Below are positions 14,690 through 22,801 of a DNA stretch of 27,179 bases, in pieces. The stretch comes from DASTQL01 sp035761805 (GTDB lineage Bacteria > Actinomycetota > Actinomycetes > Jiangellales > Jiangellaceae). Location: contig DASTQL010000065.1 of the NCBI GenBank assembly GCA_035761805.1, forward strand, positions 1 through 27,179, written 5' to 3'. The notes under the pieces were generated by a model. The model had not been told where the DNA came from and did not search any database. It saw nothing but the letters and a program-made list of their open reading frames with translations. Each line of letters begins with the position of its first letter. The stretch's first letter is position 1. A program made the position numbers and the translations under genes.

Positions 14690-15574
14690 GTGACGGACGG
14701 GGACGGATGGGTCCGGTGCACCTGCGGTCGACGGCACTGGGGGCGATTCGGTGCCGCAGGCCTGCTGCTGCGACACGGTCAGGAGGTGCTGCTGCAGCAC
14801 CGAGCCCTGTGGAGCCACGAGGGCGGTACGTGGGGCCTGCCCGGAGGCGCGCGCACCTCCGGCGAGGACGCTCTGTCCGGAGCGCTGCGAGAGGCCCACG
14901 AGGAGGCGGGCGTCCCGGTCGACGCCGTGCGACCGAGCTGCGCCTGGACCGAGGACCACGGGGCCTGGTCGTACACGACCGTGGTGGCGACGACCGACCG
15001 CCGGGTCCCGCCGGTAGCGCGTGACGCCGAGAGCGTCGAGGTGGCCTGGGTGGGGATCGAGGACGTCGACAGCCGCCCGCTGCACCCCGCCCTCGCCACG
15101 GTCTGGCCCGATCTGGTCGACCTGAGCGATCGCCGGTTGGCACTGCTCGTCGACGCTGCCAACGTCGTCGGTTCGCGTCCGGACGGGTGGTGGCGGGACC
15201 GCGCGGCAGCTACGTCACGGCTCCGGGAGGGGCTGGACGAGCTCTCCCGCCGGGGGATCCCCTCCCCCGCCCTGGAGGACGTCTGGCGGGCCGGCGACCG
15301 CGGGCCGACTCACTGGTGGCCCGACGTCGTCCTCGTCGTGGAGGGCGGCGCTCGCCGGGTGCCGGCGGCCGGTGCCGTGGGCGTGCTCCCGGCCGCCAGC
15401 TCGGGCGACGACGCCCTGGTCGACCTCGCGGAGACCCGCCGGCGAGAGCGTCCCGGCGACCTCACCGTCGCGGTCACCGCGGACCGGGACCTGCGCCGGC
15501 GCCTGGACCGGGGCGGTGTGCCGACGTTGGGGCCGGGGTGGCTCCTGCGCCAGCTGGAACCCGCCGGGCCGTAG
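14690..15574 (+). CDS. Nudix hydrolase fused to a PIN/NYN-like domain
   Basis: A 294-residue two-domain protein. Residues about 18-140 form a Nudix domain with a perfect box: G53, E59, R67, E68, E71, E72, G74. It should hydrolyse a nucleoside diphosphate derivative. Residues about 148-290 look like a PIN/NYN-type nuclease fold. The N-terminal strand LALLVDAANVVGSRPDGWW has D155 and N158, SSGDDALVDLA gives D240 and D241, and VTADRDL gives D265. A CTCGRRHWG motif precedes the Nudix domain. The start is GTG at 14690. Related fusions occur in other actinobacteria. The nuclease assignment is inferred from motif spacing; the Nudix assignment is secure. Confidence 0.9.
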   Translation: MTDGDGWVRCTCGRRHWGRFGAAGLLLRHGQEVLLQHRALWSHEGGTWGLPGGARTSGEDALSGALREAHEEAGVPVDAVRPSCAWTEDHGAWSYTTVVATTDRRVPPVARDAESVEVAWVGIEDVDSRPLHPALATVWPDLVDLSDRRLALLVDAANVVGSRPDGWWRDRAAATSRLREGLDELSRRGIPSPALEDVWRAGDRGPTHWWPDVVLVVEGGARRVPAAGAVGVLPAASSGDDALVDLAETRRRERPGDLTVAVTADRDLRRRLDRGGVPTLGPGWLLRQLEPAGP

Positions 15575-15589
15575 CGGCGGCTGTCGAGC

Positions 15590-15775
15590 TCAGGCGCTGC
15601 GGCGGGTGCGCGACGAGGTGCCCTTCTTCGCGGCCGGGGCCGCCTTCTTCGCCGGTGCCTTCGCGGCGGTGGTCTTCTTGGCTGCCGCCTTCTTCGTCGA
15701 CCTGGACGAGGACGTGGCCTTGCCCGTGGCGGAGCGCTTGGCGGCGGCCTTGGTGGGTGCCGCCTTCTTCCGGTC
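15590..15775 (-). repeat. Lys/Ala-rich tail-coding low-complexity segment of Ku
   Basis: Repeated GCCAAGAAG-type codon groups encode the histone-H1-like C-terminal tail of Ku. Such tails vary in length between related strains. Confidence 0.55.
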
Positions 15776-16582
15776 CCGCGAGGTGGTGGACTCCGGCTCC
15801 TCCTCCCCCCGCTGGCGACGCGCCTCGGCCACGCTCCGACGGAGTGCCTCCATGAGATCGACGACGGTGCCGCCCTCGGGGGCCAGCGGCGCGGGGGTGA
15901 TCTCCTTGCCCTCGATCTTGGCCTGGACGACCTCCTCGAGCGCCCTGCGGTAGTCGTCGACGTAGGTCTCCGGGTCGAAGTCACCGGACAACGTCTCGAT
16001 GTAGGACTCCGCCATGGCCATCTCCTGGGCCCGCACGTCGACGCCCTCGTCGAGGAACCGGAACTCGGGGCGGCGCACCTCGTCCGGCCAGAGCATCGTC
16101 TGCAGCACCAGCACCCCGTCGCGGGGGCGCAGCACGGCCAGCCGCTCACGGTTGCGCAACGACACCTTGACCACCGCCACCCGGCCGGACCTCTCGAGCG
16201 CGTCACGCAACAGCACGTACGGCTTGGGGTCGGCGGTGGGCTCGGCATAGTAGGCCCGCGAGAGCGCGGTGGGGTCGATCTGGTCCATGGGGACGAACGA
16301 GTGCACGTCCACGATCTTGCTGGAGGCGACCGGAAGGTCCGCGAGGTCGTCGTCGGTGAGGACGACGACCTCGCCGTCGGGCAGCTCGTAGCCCTTGGCG
16401 ATGTCGGCATAGGCGACCTCGGCACCGTCCGTCTCGGCGACGCGGCGGTAGCGGACGCGGGCTCCGTCGGACGCTCGTACCTGCCGGAACGAGATGTTGC
16501 GCTCCTCGGTCGCCGTGGACAGGCGAACCGGGATCGATACGAGCCCGAAGGAGATCGTCCCCTTCCAGACCGTCTGCGGCAT
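15590..16582 (-). CDS. ku: Non-homologous end joining protein Ku
   Basis: A 330-residue bacterial Ku, which forms a ring-shaped homodimer on broken DNA ends and recruits LigD. It begins MPQTVWKGTISFGLVSIPV, the standard family start, and keeps FRQVR, YRRV, KGYELPDGEVVVLTDDDL and the core beta-barrel through about residue 255. Residues about 270-330 form a lysine/alanine-rich tail with AAKK-type repeats, as in mycobacterial and streptomycete Ku, which usually adds DNA binding. GGAGGAG lies upstream of the ATG. LigD is not in this window, so the partner must be encoded elsewhere. Confidence 0.97.
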   Translation of the reverse strand: MPQTVWKGTISFGLVSIPVRLSTATEERNISFRQVRASDGARVRYRRVAETDGAEVAYADIAKGYELPDGEVVVLTDDDLADLPVASSKIVDVHSFVPMDQIDPTALSRAYYAEPTADPKPYVLLRDALERSGRVAVVKVSLRNRERLAVLRPRDGVLVLQTMLWPDEVRRPEFRFLDEGVDVRAQEMAMAESYIETLSGDFDPETYVDDYRRALEEVVQAKIEGKEITPAPLAPEGGTVVDLMEALRRSVAEARRQRGEEEPESTTSRDRKKAAPTKAAAKRSATGKATSSSRSTKKAAAKKTTAAKAPAKKAAPAAKKGTSSRTRRSA

Positions 16583-16627
16583 GCCGGCTCCTCCGTCGCC
16601 CGAGTGGTCGGTACCGACGATCATCCT

Positions 16628-16645
16628 CCCCCGTGGCGACGGGGG
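16628..16645. other. Small inverted repeat between ku and the zinc-ribbon gene
   Basis: CCCCCGT (16628-16634) pairs with ACGGGGG (16639-16645) around a four-base loop. It sits between the divergent ku and zinc-ribbon genes, without a U-tract. It could be an operator or a leader structure; no regulator is recognised. Confidence 0.35.
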
Positions 16646-16737
16646 CCAGTCCTGCCGGCAGCGGCGCGCCTCCGGGGATCCGTCCGGGCGGTGGTGCACC
16701 GTGGAGTCGACAGGAGGCGACGGGAGGTGCGCCTGCG

Positions 16738-16926
16738 ATGACGGCGGAGGCGTCGGCCGTGGTCCTGTGGTGCTCGCGGTGTGGCGGCGAACGATCGTTC
16801 GAGGCCGTCCCGTGCACCGAGGGCCATCTCGACTGTCCCGACCGGGCCTGCGTCGGCTGCGGAGCGGCGGTCCTGCTGGGCGGGGACGCCGCCTCGGCCG
16901 AGGTGCCGGTGGCCGCGGTGGCCTGA
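16738..16926 (+). CDS. Small zinc-ribbon protein
   Basis: A 62-residue protein with clustered cysteines: CSRC (residues 12-15), a PCTEGHLDC segment, and CVGCG. This spacing is typical of a zinc ribbon or a treble-clef zinc site. It has no other domain. GGGAGG lies ten bases before the ATG. Fifteen bases separate its stop from the alcohol dehydrogenase start, so the two probably share a transcript. Function is unknown; candidates are a DNA- or protein-binding accessory. The reading frame, ribosome-binding site and cysteine pattern support a real gene. Confidence 0.7.
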   Translation: MTAEASAVVLWCSRCGGERSFEAVPCTEGHLDCPDRACVGCGAAVLLGGDAASAEVPVAAVA

Positions 16927-16941
16927 GGGGGCTCGACAGCG

Positions 16942-17940
16942 ATGCGCGCCTGGGCCGTCCGCGGTCCCGGGCCGATCCGGACCGCTCCGCTCGTGGCCGA
17001 GGACCGTCCGCGCCCCCGGCCCGGACCGGGCGAGCTGCTGGTCCGGGTCCTGGCCTGTGGGGTCTGCCGGACCGATCTCCACCTTGCCGAGGGCGACCTT
17101 GCGCCACGCCGCCCCGGCGTGGTCCCGGGGCACGAGGTCGTCGGCGAGGTCGTGGACATCGGTGCCGGAGCGGAGGTCACGCGGGCCGGACGCCGGGTCG
17201 GCATCGCGTGGCTTCGAGGCACCTGCGGGCGCTGCCGCTGGTGCCGGTCCGGACGAGAGAACCTGTGCCCCTCGTCCGTCTACACCGGCTGGGACGCCGA
17301 CGGCGGCTACGCCGAGTTCGCGGTGGTCCCCGAGCACTGGGCGTACGACCTGCCCGCCGGCTACGACGACGTGCACGTGGCTCCCCTGCTGTGTGCCGGC
17401 ATCATCGGGTTCCGGGCGCTGCGACTGGCCGAGCTGCCCCGGGGAGGTCGGCTCGGCGTCTACGGATTCGGCGCGTCGGCGCACCTCACCGCTCAGGTGG
17501 CCCTGGCCGAAGGGGCGACGGTCCACGTGCTCACCCGGGGGGAGGCGGCGCGCGCCCTGGCCCTCGAACTCGGTGCCGCGTCCGCCGGCGGGCCCCGGGA
17601 CGCCCCGCCCGAACCGCTGGACGCCGCGATCCTGTTCGCTCCGGCCGGTGACCTGGTCCCGGTGGCCCTGGAGGCCCTCGACCGCGGAGGGACGCTGGCG
17701 ATCGCCGGCATCCACCTCAGCGACGTCCCGGTGCTGAGCTACCAGCGGCACCTCTTCCAGGAGCGCCGGCTGCGCAGCGTGACCGCCAACACGCGGCAGG
17801 ACGCCCTGGACCTGCTCGCACTCGCCGGACGCACCCGGCTGCGGGTGGCCGCGACCCCCTACCCGCTCGACGACGCCGACCGGGCGCTCGCCGACCTGGC
17901 CGCCGGCCGGGTGATCGGGGCGGCGGTGCTCGTGCCCTAG
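16942..17940 (+). CDS. Zinc-dependent alcohol dehydrogenase family protein
   Basis: A 332-residue medium-chain dehydrogenase/reductase. Catalytic zinc ligands are C42 in CGVCRTDLH, H64 in GHE and C151 in LLCAG. The structural zinc lobe is intact, with C95, C98, C101 and C109. The cofactor-binding loop GFGASAH (175-181) fits the GxGxxxH variant seen in AdhA-type alcohol dehydrogenases. It oxidises alcohols or reduces aldehydes; the specific substrate is unknown. The stop codon TAG lies in a CTAG palindrome shared with the stop of the convergent methyltransferase gene. Confidence 0.94.
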   Translation: MRAWAVRGPGPIRTAPLVAEDRPRPRPGPGELLVRVLACGVCRTDLHLAEGDLAPRRPGVVPGHEVVGEVVDIGAGAEVTRAGRRVGIAWLRGTCGRCRWCRSGRENLCPSSVYTGWDADGGYAEFAVVPEHWAYDLPAGYDDVHVAPLLCAGIIGFRALRLAELPRGGRLGVYGFGASAHLTAQVALAEGATVHVLTRGEAARALALELGAASAGGPRDAPPEPLDAAILFAPAGDLVPVALEALDRGGTLAIAGIHLSDVPVLSYQRHLFQERRLRSVTANTRQDALDLLALAGRTRLRVAATPYPLDDADRALADLAAGRVIGAAVLVP

Positions 17941-18746
17941 CGGCCCGCCCGCGACAGCGCGTAGCAGGCCACCGCGGTGGCCGCCGCCACGTTCAGCGAG
18001 TCCACGCCGGGGGCCATCGGGATCCTCACCCGCTGGTCCGCCTCGCCCAGCCAGCGCGGGGACAGACCGTCCCCCTCCGACCCCACGACCAGCGCAACCC
18101 CACCGTCCAGCCGGACGTCCGCGAGGTCCGTGGCGTCCGCGGCCGGCGTGAGCGCGAGGATGCGGAACCCGGACGCCCGCAGGGCCGCCAGCCCGTCGTA
18201 CCACCCCGTCATCCGGGCGTACGGCAGGGTGAGGACGGCGCCCATGGAGACCCGGACGGACCGTCGGTACAGCGGGTCGGCGCACCGGGGGCTCAGCACC
18301 ACCGCGTCGATGCCCAGTGCCGCGCCGCTGCGGAAGGCGGCGCCCACGTTCGTGTGGTCCACCAGGTCCTCGAGGACGAGGACGCGTCGGGCGCCGGCGA
18401 GCACCTCCGAGACCGTGGGGAGCCTCCGTCGGCGCATCGAGGCCAGCACGCCCCGGTGGACGTGGAACCCGGTCACCTCCTCGACCACCTCGGCGGGGCC
18501 GACGTAGCACGGCGCCTCTCCGGCCGCCCGGAGGACGTCGGCGAGAGGTTGGACGAACCGCTCGGCGAGCAGGAGCGATCGCACCTCGTAGCCGGCGGTC
18601 ACCGCGCGGCGCACCACAGTGACGCCCTCGGCGAGGAACAGCCCCTCGGCCGCCTCCACGTGGCGGCGCAGCTCGACGTCGCGGAGGCCGGCGTAGTCGG
18701 CCAGCCGCGGGTCGGCGGGGTCGGAGATGCGGACGACGCGGGCCAC
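17937..18746 (-). CDS. TrmH/SpoU family RNA 2'-O-methyltransferase
   Basis: A 269-residue SPOUT-class enzyme that transfers a methyl group to a ribose in rRNA or tRNA. An N-terminal substrate-binding domain (about 1-105, with AAEGLFLAEG) precedes the knotted catalytic domain. SPOUT motifs are clear: motif 1 LEDLVDHTNVGAAFRSGAAL (N133, R139), motif 2 VGSEGDGL (221-228) and motif 3 IPMAPGVDSLNVAAATAV (242-259). The target nucleotide is unknown. The start is GTG at 18746, where the family-like sequence begins; longer forms of the frame add unrelated residues. A weak CAGGAT lies six bases upstream, so it may also be leaderless. Confidence 0.93.
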   Translation of the reverse strand: MARVVRISDPADPRLADYAGLRDVELRRHVEAAEGLFLAEGVTVVRRAVTAGYEVRSLLLAERFVQPLADVLRAAGEAPCYVGPAEVVEEVTGFHVHRGVLASMRRRRLPTVSEVLAGARRVLVLEDLVDHTNVGAAFRSGAALGIDAVVLSPRCADPLYRRSVRVSMGAVLTLPYARMTGWYDGLAALRASGFRILALTPAADATDLADVRLDGGVALVVGSEGDGLSPRWLGEADQRVRIPMAPGVDSLNVAAATAVACYALSRAGR

Positions 18747-18813
18747 ACCCCGATCCTGGCCCACCGCGTGCTGTCGACGTGCGGACGCCTCGGGCATCTG
18801 TGATCGTGGCCAC

Positions 18814-19035
18814 ATGCTGCGCGGAACGGTGAAGACATGGGACGACGAGGCGGGGCGGGGCGTCCTGTGCTCTCCCGACCTGCCAGGTGACGTCCTCGCC
18901 GAGGCGGGGGCCGTCCGCGGGCGGCCCTCGAGCCTGGCGGAGGGTGCCGCGGTGCTCTTCGACTACGAGGCGGCGGACCAGGAGGGCTTCGGCTTCCGGG
19001 CCAGGTGGGTACGCCCGCGGCCGGTCACGGCCTGA
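18814..19035 (+). CDS. Cold-shock-domain-like protein with degenerate RNA-binding motifs
   Basis: A 73-residue protein starting MLRGTVKTWDDEAGRGVL, with the overall pattern of a cold-shock OB fold (G-V-K-W, G-V-L-S-P, later LAEGAAVLFDYE, DQEGFGFRARWV). The RNP1 site that normally reads KGFGFI is replaced by GRGVLCS, and the RNP2 site (VFVHFS) by DVLAEAGAV. The aromatic and histidine residues that stack on RNA bases are therefore absent. It is probably a diverged paralogue with a changed ligand. Its last 11 bases overlap the end of the convergent CoA-transferase gene. Confidence 0.82.
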   Translation: MLRGTVKTWDDEAGRGVLCSPDLPGDVLAEAGAVRGRPSSLAEGAAVLFDYEAADQEGFGFRARWVRPRPVTA

Positions 19036-20881
19036 GCGAGTCCGCCGGATCGAACCGGAGCACCACCTCGAAGATGCCCTGCTCCTCGACCGCCTCGAGG
19101 TCACCCTCGGAGGCACGGAAGATCGCGAGCATGGCGTCGTTGCCCGACAGCACGTCGGCCGTGAAGCCGACCACCCCGTGGCGGCGGGCGTAGTCCGCCG
19201 TCCGTTCGTGCAGGGCCCTTCCCAGGCCGCGTCCCTGCCATTCCGGGTCCACCATGTACGCCACGTCGGCCAGGCCGGTCTCGGGATCGCGGAAGTAGCT
19301 GCTGGTGCCGACCACACGCTCGGTCTCGGAGTCCCCCACGACGGCGGCGAAGGCCATCTCGTCCTCGTAGCCGACGCTGCACAGGTGTTCGGCCATCTGG
19401 CGGGTCAAGGAGGAGAGCCGCCGGAAGAACCGGGTCAGCACGTCCTCCGGACGAAGGCGGTAGAACAGGTCCTGGAGCAGCGCCGCATCGGTCGTCCGGG
19501 TCGGCCGGACGACCACCGTGGAGCCGTCGCGCAGCTGCACCGCCCGCTCCTCGTCGACCGGGTAGGCGCCCGCCGTGCGCAGTCGTTGGTCTGCCGGTAC
19601 GAGCCCCTGCCGGTGCGCCTCCTGCAGGAGCCGTGTTCGGTGGTCGGGGTGGGCGATCTCGATCAGTGACACCGCGCGCTCGCGCAACGAGCTGCCGTAC
19701 ACGTACGCCGAACCCCACTCGGTGACCACCCAGTGCACGTCCCAGCGCGGGACGGTGACCGGCTCGCCGGGGCCCAGCCCCGCGCGTACCGCCGACTCCC
19801 CGCGGTCGTCCAGCGAGGCGAGACAGACGATCGCACGGCCGCCCTGCGAACGGACCGCGCCGGCGTGGAACAGGGCCTGGGCGGCCACGCCTCCGTACGG
19901 GACGCCGTCCCTCGCCTCCGCGCACACCTGGCCGGTCAGGTCGACGGAGTACGCCTGCGTGATCGAGACCATCCGTTCCTGCGCGGCGACGACGTCGGGA
20001 TCGCTGACGGAGTCGAGCGGGCGCAGCACGACGTCGGGGTTGCCGTCGAGGAGGTCGTAGAGGCGGCGGGTGCCCACGGCGGTGCTCGCCACGACCTTGC
20101 CGCGGCTCATCGTCTTGCGCCGGCCCGTGACGGCGCCTGTCTCCAGCAGGTCGACCATCGCGTCGGTGACCAGGTCCGAGTGGATCCCGAGGTCGCGGCG
20201 CGTGCCCAGGTAGCTCAGCACCTGCGAGGGCACCCGCCCCAGGCCGACCTGCAGGGTGCTGCCGTCGTCGACCAGCCGCGCCACGTACCGCGCGATCTGC
20301 TCGGCGGCGGGGCCGGCCTCCGGCGGCTCGTGCTCCGACACGCCCGGCTCGACCTCGACCAGCACGTCCAGCTCCTCGATGCTGACCAGGCTGTGCGGAC
20401 CGGTGTGCGGCATCGCGGGGTTGAGCTCGGCCAGCACCAGGTCCGCGGAGCGGACCGCCTGCAGCGTCACGTCGACCGACACGCCCAGGCTGCAGCGACC
20501 GAGCGCGTCGGGCGGACGGACCTGGACCATGGCGACGTCGACCCGGAGGCGTCCCTGCCGCATCAGGCGCGGGACCGCGGGTGGGGGGAGCGGGACGTAG
20601 TCCAGCCGCCCCGACTCGAGCAACCCGCTGCTGGCGGGGCTCACGTGGAAGGTGCGGCGGTGCAGCAGGCTGGTCGTAGGCATCGGGTCGGTGCCGAAGA
20701 GCTGGACGAGCCGGACCCCCGGGTGGTCGACCGCCGCTGCCTCGAGCGCCTCCACCAAGCGTCGGGGGGCGCCGCACGCCGTGCCGAGGAACACTGTCGC
20801 GCCCGGTGGGATGCGCTCCACGGCGTCGGTGGCGCTCACACAGCGCGAGCGCCACCAGTCGCGGTTCCCGATCAGCCTCAT
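19025..20881 (-). CDS. Acetyl-CoA hydrolase/transferase domain fused to GNAT acetyltransferase
   Basis: A 618-residue fusion. Residues about 10-430 form an acetyl-CoA hydrolase/4-hydroxybutyrate-CoA-transferase-like domain (DVAMVQVRPPDALGRCSLG, VQLF, and the glycine-rich VQVGLGRVPSQVLSYLG region at about 211-225). Residues about 453-610 form a GNAT domain with the acetyl-CoA loop QGRGLGRALHERT (about 549-561). In CoA-transferases of this family the segment HTEM carries the catalytic glutamate; here it reads HSDL with Asp236. GGAGG precedes the ATG at 20881. Similar fusions occur in actinobacteria and may link acyl-CoA sensing to protein acetylation, but the reaction here is unproven. Confidence 0.93.
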   Translation of the reverse strand: MRLIGNRDWWRSRCVSATDAVERIPPGATVFLGTACGAPRRLVEALEAAAVDHPGVRLVQLFGTDPMPTTSLLHRRTFHVSPASSGLLESGRLDYVPLPPPAVPRLMRQGRLRVDVAMVQVRPPDALGRCSLGVSVDVTLQAVRSADLVLAELNPAMPHTGPHSLVSIEELDVLVEVEPGVSEHEPPEAGPAAEQIARYVARLVDDGSTLQVGLGRVPSQVLSYLGTRRDLGIHSDLVTDAMVDLLETGAVTGRRKTMSRGKVVASTAVGTRRLYDLLDGNPDVVLRPLDSVSDPDVVAAQERMVSITQAYSVDLTGQVCAEARDGVPYGGVAAQALFHAGAVRSQGGRAIVCLASLDDRGESAVRAGLGPGEPVTVPRWDVHWVVTEWGSAYVYGSSLRERAVSLIEIAHPDHRTRLLQEAHRQGLVPADQRLRTAGAYPVDEERAVQLRDGSTVVVRPTRTTDAALLQDLFYRLRPEDVLTRFFRRLSSLTRQMAEHLCSVGYEDEMAFAAVVGDSETERVVGTSSYFRDPETGLADVAYMVDPEWQGRGLGRALHERTADYARRHGVVGFTADVLSGNDAMLAIFRASEGDLEAVEEQGIFEVVLRFDPADSLRP

Positions 20882-20919
20882 GCGACCTCCGGCCGGCCAA
20901 CCTAGCGGCAGCTGCGAAG

Positions 20920-21663
20920 TCAGGGCAGAGCCAGGAGGGCTGCGAGACCGACGACGACGACGACGGCACGAAGCACAGCTGGTGGCAGGCGCCGACCCAC
21001 CCGGGCACCGAGCCAGCCCCCCAGAGTGGCGCCGACGGCGACCAGGAGCGCCGCACCCCAGTCGACGGGCGCCACCACGACGAACACCGCTCCGGACACC
21101 AGGTTGGCGAGTCCCGCGAGCACGTTCTTGGCGGCGTTGACCCGCTGCAGCCCCTCGTCGAGGGTGAGCCCGAGGGCGGCGATCAGCATGATCCCCTGGG
21201 CGGCGCCGAAGTAGCCCCCGTACATCCCGGTGGCGAGCACGAAGAGCCAGGCCACCGGTCCACCGTGCGCACGGCGGGGTCGGTCGCGCAGCCGGTCCAC
21301 CAGCCACGGCTGGACGACGACCAGCGTGCAGGCCAGGACCACGAGCACCGGGACCACCGTCGCGAAGACCGCCGGCGGCAGCACCAGGAGGACGGCGGCG
21401 CCGGCCAGGGCACCCAGGACGGTCGCGGACCCCAGACGCACGAGCCTCTCCCGCTGCCCGACCAGCTCGGCGCGGTACCCGAGGGCGCCTGTGACGGCGC
21501 CGGGGACGAGGCCGACGGTGTTGGACACGTTCGCGGTCACCGGCGGCAGGCCCACGGCCAGCAGCGTCGGGAACGTGATGAGGCTCCCGGACCCGACGAC
21601 GGCGTTGATCGTGCCCGCGGCGAGGCCCGCCAGGACGACTGCCGCGGCCTCCAGGGGGGTCAC
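20920..21663 (-). CDS. TSUP family sulfite/sulfonate-type membrane transporter (TauE/SafE)
   Basis: A 247-residue protein with about seven to eight hydrophobic segments and the duplicated TauE/SafE motif: GTINAVVGSGSLITFP near the N-terminus, and GGYFGAAQGIMLIAALG with RVNAAKNVLAG in the second half. The family exports small anions or organosulfur compounds; the substrate is not deducible. The start is GTG at 21663. It ends about 38 bases before the start of the CoA-transferase/GNAT gene and follows the SPFH gene by 23 bases, so all may be transcribed together. Confidence 0.93.
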   Translation of the reverse strand: MTPLEAAAVVLAGLAAGTINAVVGSGSLITFPTLLAVGLPPVTANVSNTVGLVPGAVTGALGYRAELVGQRERLVRLGSATVLGALAGAAVLLVLPPAVFATVVPVLVVLACTLVVVQPWLVDRLRDRPRRAHGGPVAWLFVLATGMYGGYFGAAQGIMLIAALGLTLDEGLQRVNAAKNVLAGLANLVSGAVFVVVAPVDWGAALLVAVGATLGGWLGARVGRRLPPAVLRAVVVVVGLAALLALP

Positions 21664-21686
21664 CCGGGCCGCAGCCTACGGAAGGG

Positions 21687-22799
21687 TCACCTCATCGGAC
21701 GGTCGTCGATCGCCGAGTCCTGCGCCTCGGCGAGGGCATCCTGGACTTCCTGTTCCGCGGCGCCCACCGCAGCCGCGGAGGCCTCCTCCGCCAGCCGGGT
21801 CGCCTCCTCCTGGGCGCGCCGGACGTCCTCCGGCAGCTCGCCGACCTCGACCGCGGGCGTGGACTCGGCTGCTGCAGCCAGGCCGGACCGACCCCCGACC
21901 TGGCCGGCCAGGTTCCCGAGACCCTCGAGCGCCTGGCCGAGCTCGCTCGGCACGATCCACACCTTGTTGGCGTCCCCCTGGGCGATCTGCGGGAGCATCT
22001 GCAGGTACTGGTAGGAGAGCAGCTTCTGGTCCGGCTTGCCGCGGTGGATGGCGTGGAAGACGGTCTGGATCGCCTGCGCCTCGCCGTCGGCGCGGAGCAC
22101 GGCGGCCTGCTTCTCCGCCTCGGCGGTGAGGATGGTCGACTGCTTCGCGCCCTCGGCCCGCAGGATCGCCGCCTGCTTCTCGCCCTCGGCGGTGAGGATC
22201 TGGCTCTGCCGGTGCCCCTCGGCGGTGAGGATGACAGCGCGCTTGTCGCGGTCGGCGCGCATCTGCTTCTCCATCGAGTCCTGGATCGAGTGCGGCGGGT
22301 CGATGGCCTTGAGCTCCACGCGGTTGACCCGGATGCCCCACTTGCCGGTGGCCTCGTCGAGGACGCCGCGCAGGGCATTGTTGATCTCCTCGCGGCTGGT
22401 GAGTGTGCGCTCGAGGTCCATGCCGCCGATGACGTTGCGCAGCGTGGTCACCGTGAGCTGCTCGATACCGGCGATGTAGTTGGCGATCTCGTACGTCGCG
22501 GCCTTCGGGTCGTTCACCTGGTAGTAGATGACCGTGTCGATCGACACGACGAGGTTGTCCTGGGTGATCACCGGCTGCGGCGGGAAGGAAACGACCTGCT
22601 CGCGCAGGTCGAGCAGCGGCAGGACACGGTCGACGAAGGGGACGACGACGGTCAGGCCGGGTTCGAGCGTCCGGTTGTAGCGCCCGAGCCGCTCGACGAT
22701 GCCGGCCCGCGCCTGGGGCACGATCCGTACGGACTTCGCGATCACCACGAGGACGAACAGGGCCAGGACCCCGACGAAGACGAGTAGCCCGATCTCCAT
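21687..22799 (-). CDS. SPFH domain (stomatin/slipin/prohibitin-like) membrane protein
   Basis: A 370-residue protein. An N-terminal membrane anchor (about 3-23) is followed by KSVRIVPQARAGIVERLGRY, the typical slipin entry. The SPFH domain then runs through VITQDNLVVSIDTVIYYQV and DLERTLTSREEINNALRGVL. A helical segment of ILTAEGEKQ-type repeats (about 195-245) forms a coiled coil, and an Ala/Glu-rich tail ends the protein. Slipins assemble into membrane microdomain scaffolds and are normally paired with NfeD proteins, as here with a two-base gap. A role in membrane quality control or protease scaffolding is likely by family. Confidence 0.95.
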   Translation of the reverse strand: MEIGLLVFVGVLALFVLVVIAKSVRIVPQARAGIVERLGRYNRTLEPGLTVVVPFVDRVLPLLDLREQVVSFPPQPVITQDNLVVSIDTVIYYQVNDPKAATYEIANYIAGIEQLTVTTLRNVIGGMDLERTLTSREEINNALRGVLDEATGKWGIRVNRVELKAIDPPHSIQDSMEKQMRADRDKRAVILTAEGHRQSQILTAEGEKQAAILRAEGAKQSTILTAEAEKQAAVLRADGEAQAIQTVFHAIHRGKPDQKLLSYQYLQMLPQIAQGDANKVWIVPSELGQALEGLGNLAGQVGGRSGLAAAAESTPAVEVGELPEDVRRAQEEATRLAEEASAAAVGAAEQEVQDALAEAQDSAIDDRPMR

Positions 22800-22801
22800 G
22801 C

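Noticed and set aside
16628..16645. Intrinsic terminator
   Set aside because: There is no U-tract, and both flanking genes point away from it.
16621..19317. Open minus-strand frame of about 900 codons
   Set aside because: It spans alcohol dehydrogenase, methyltransferase and other real genes in the wrong frame, with low-complexity translation.
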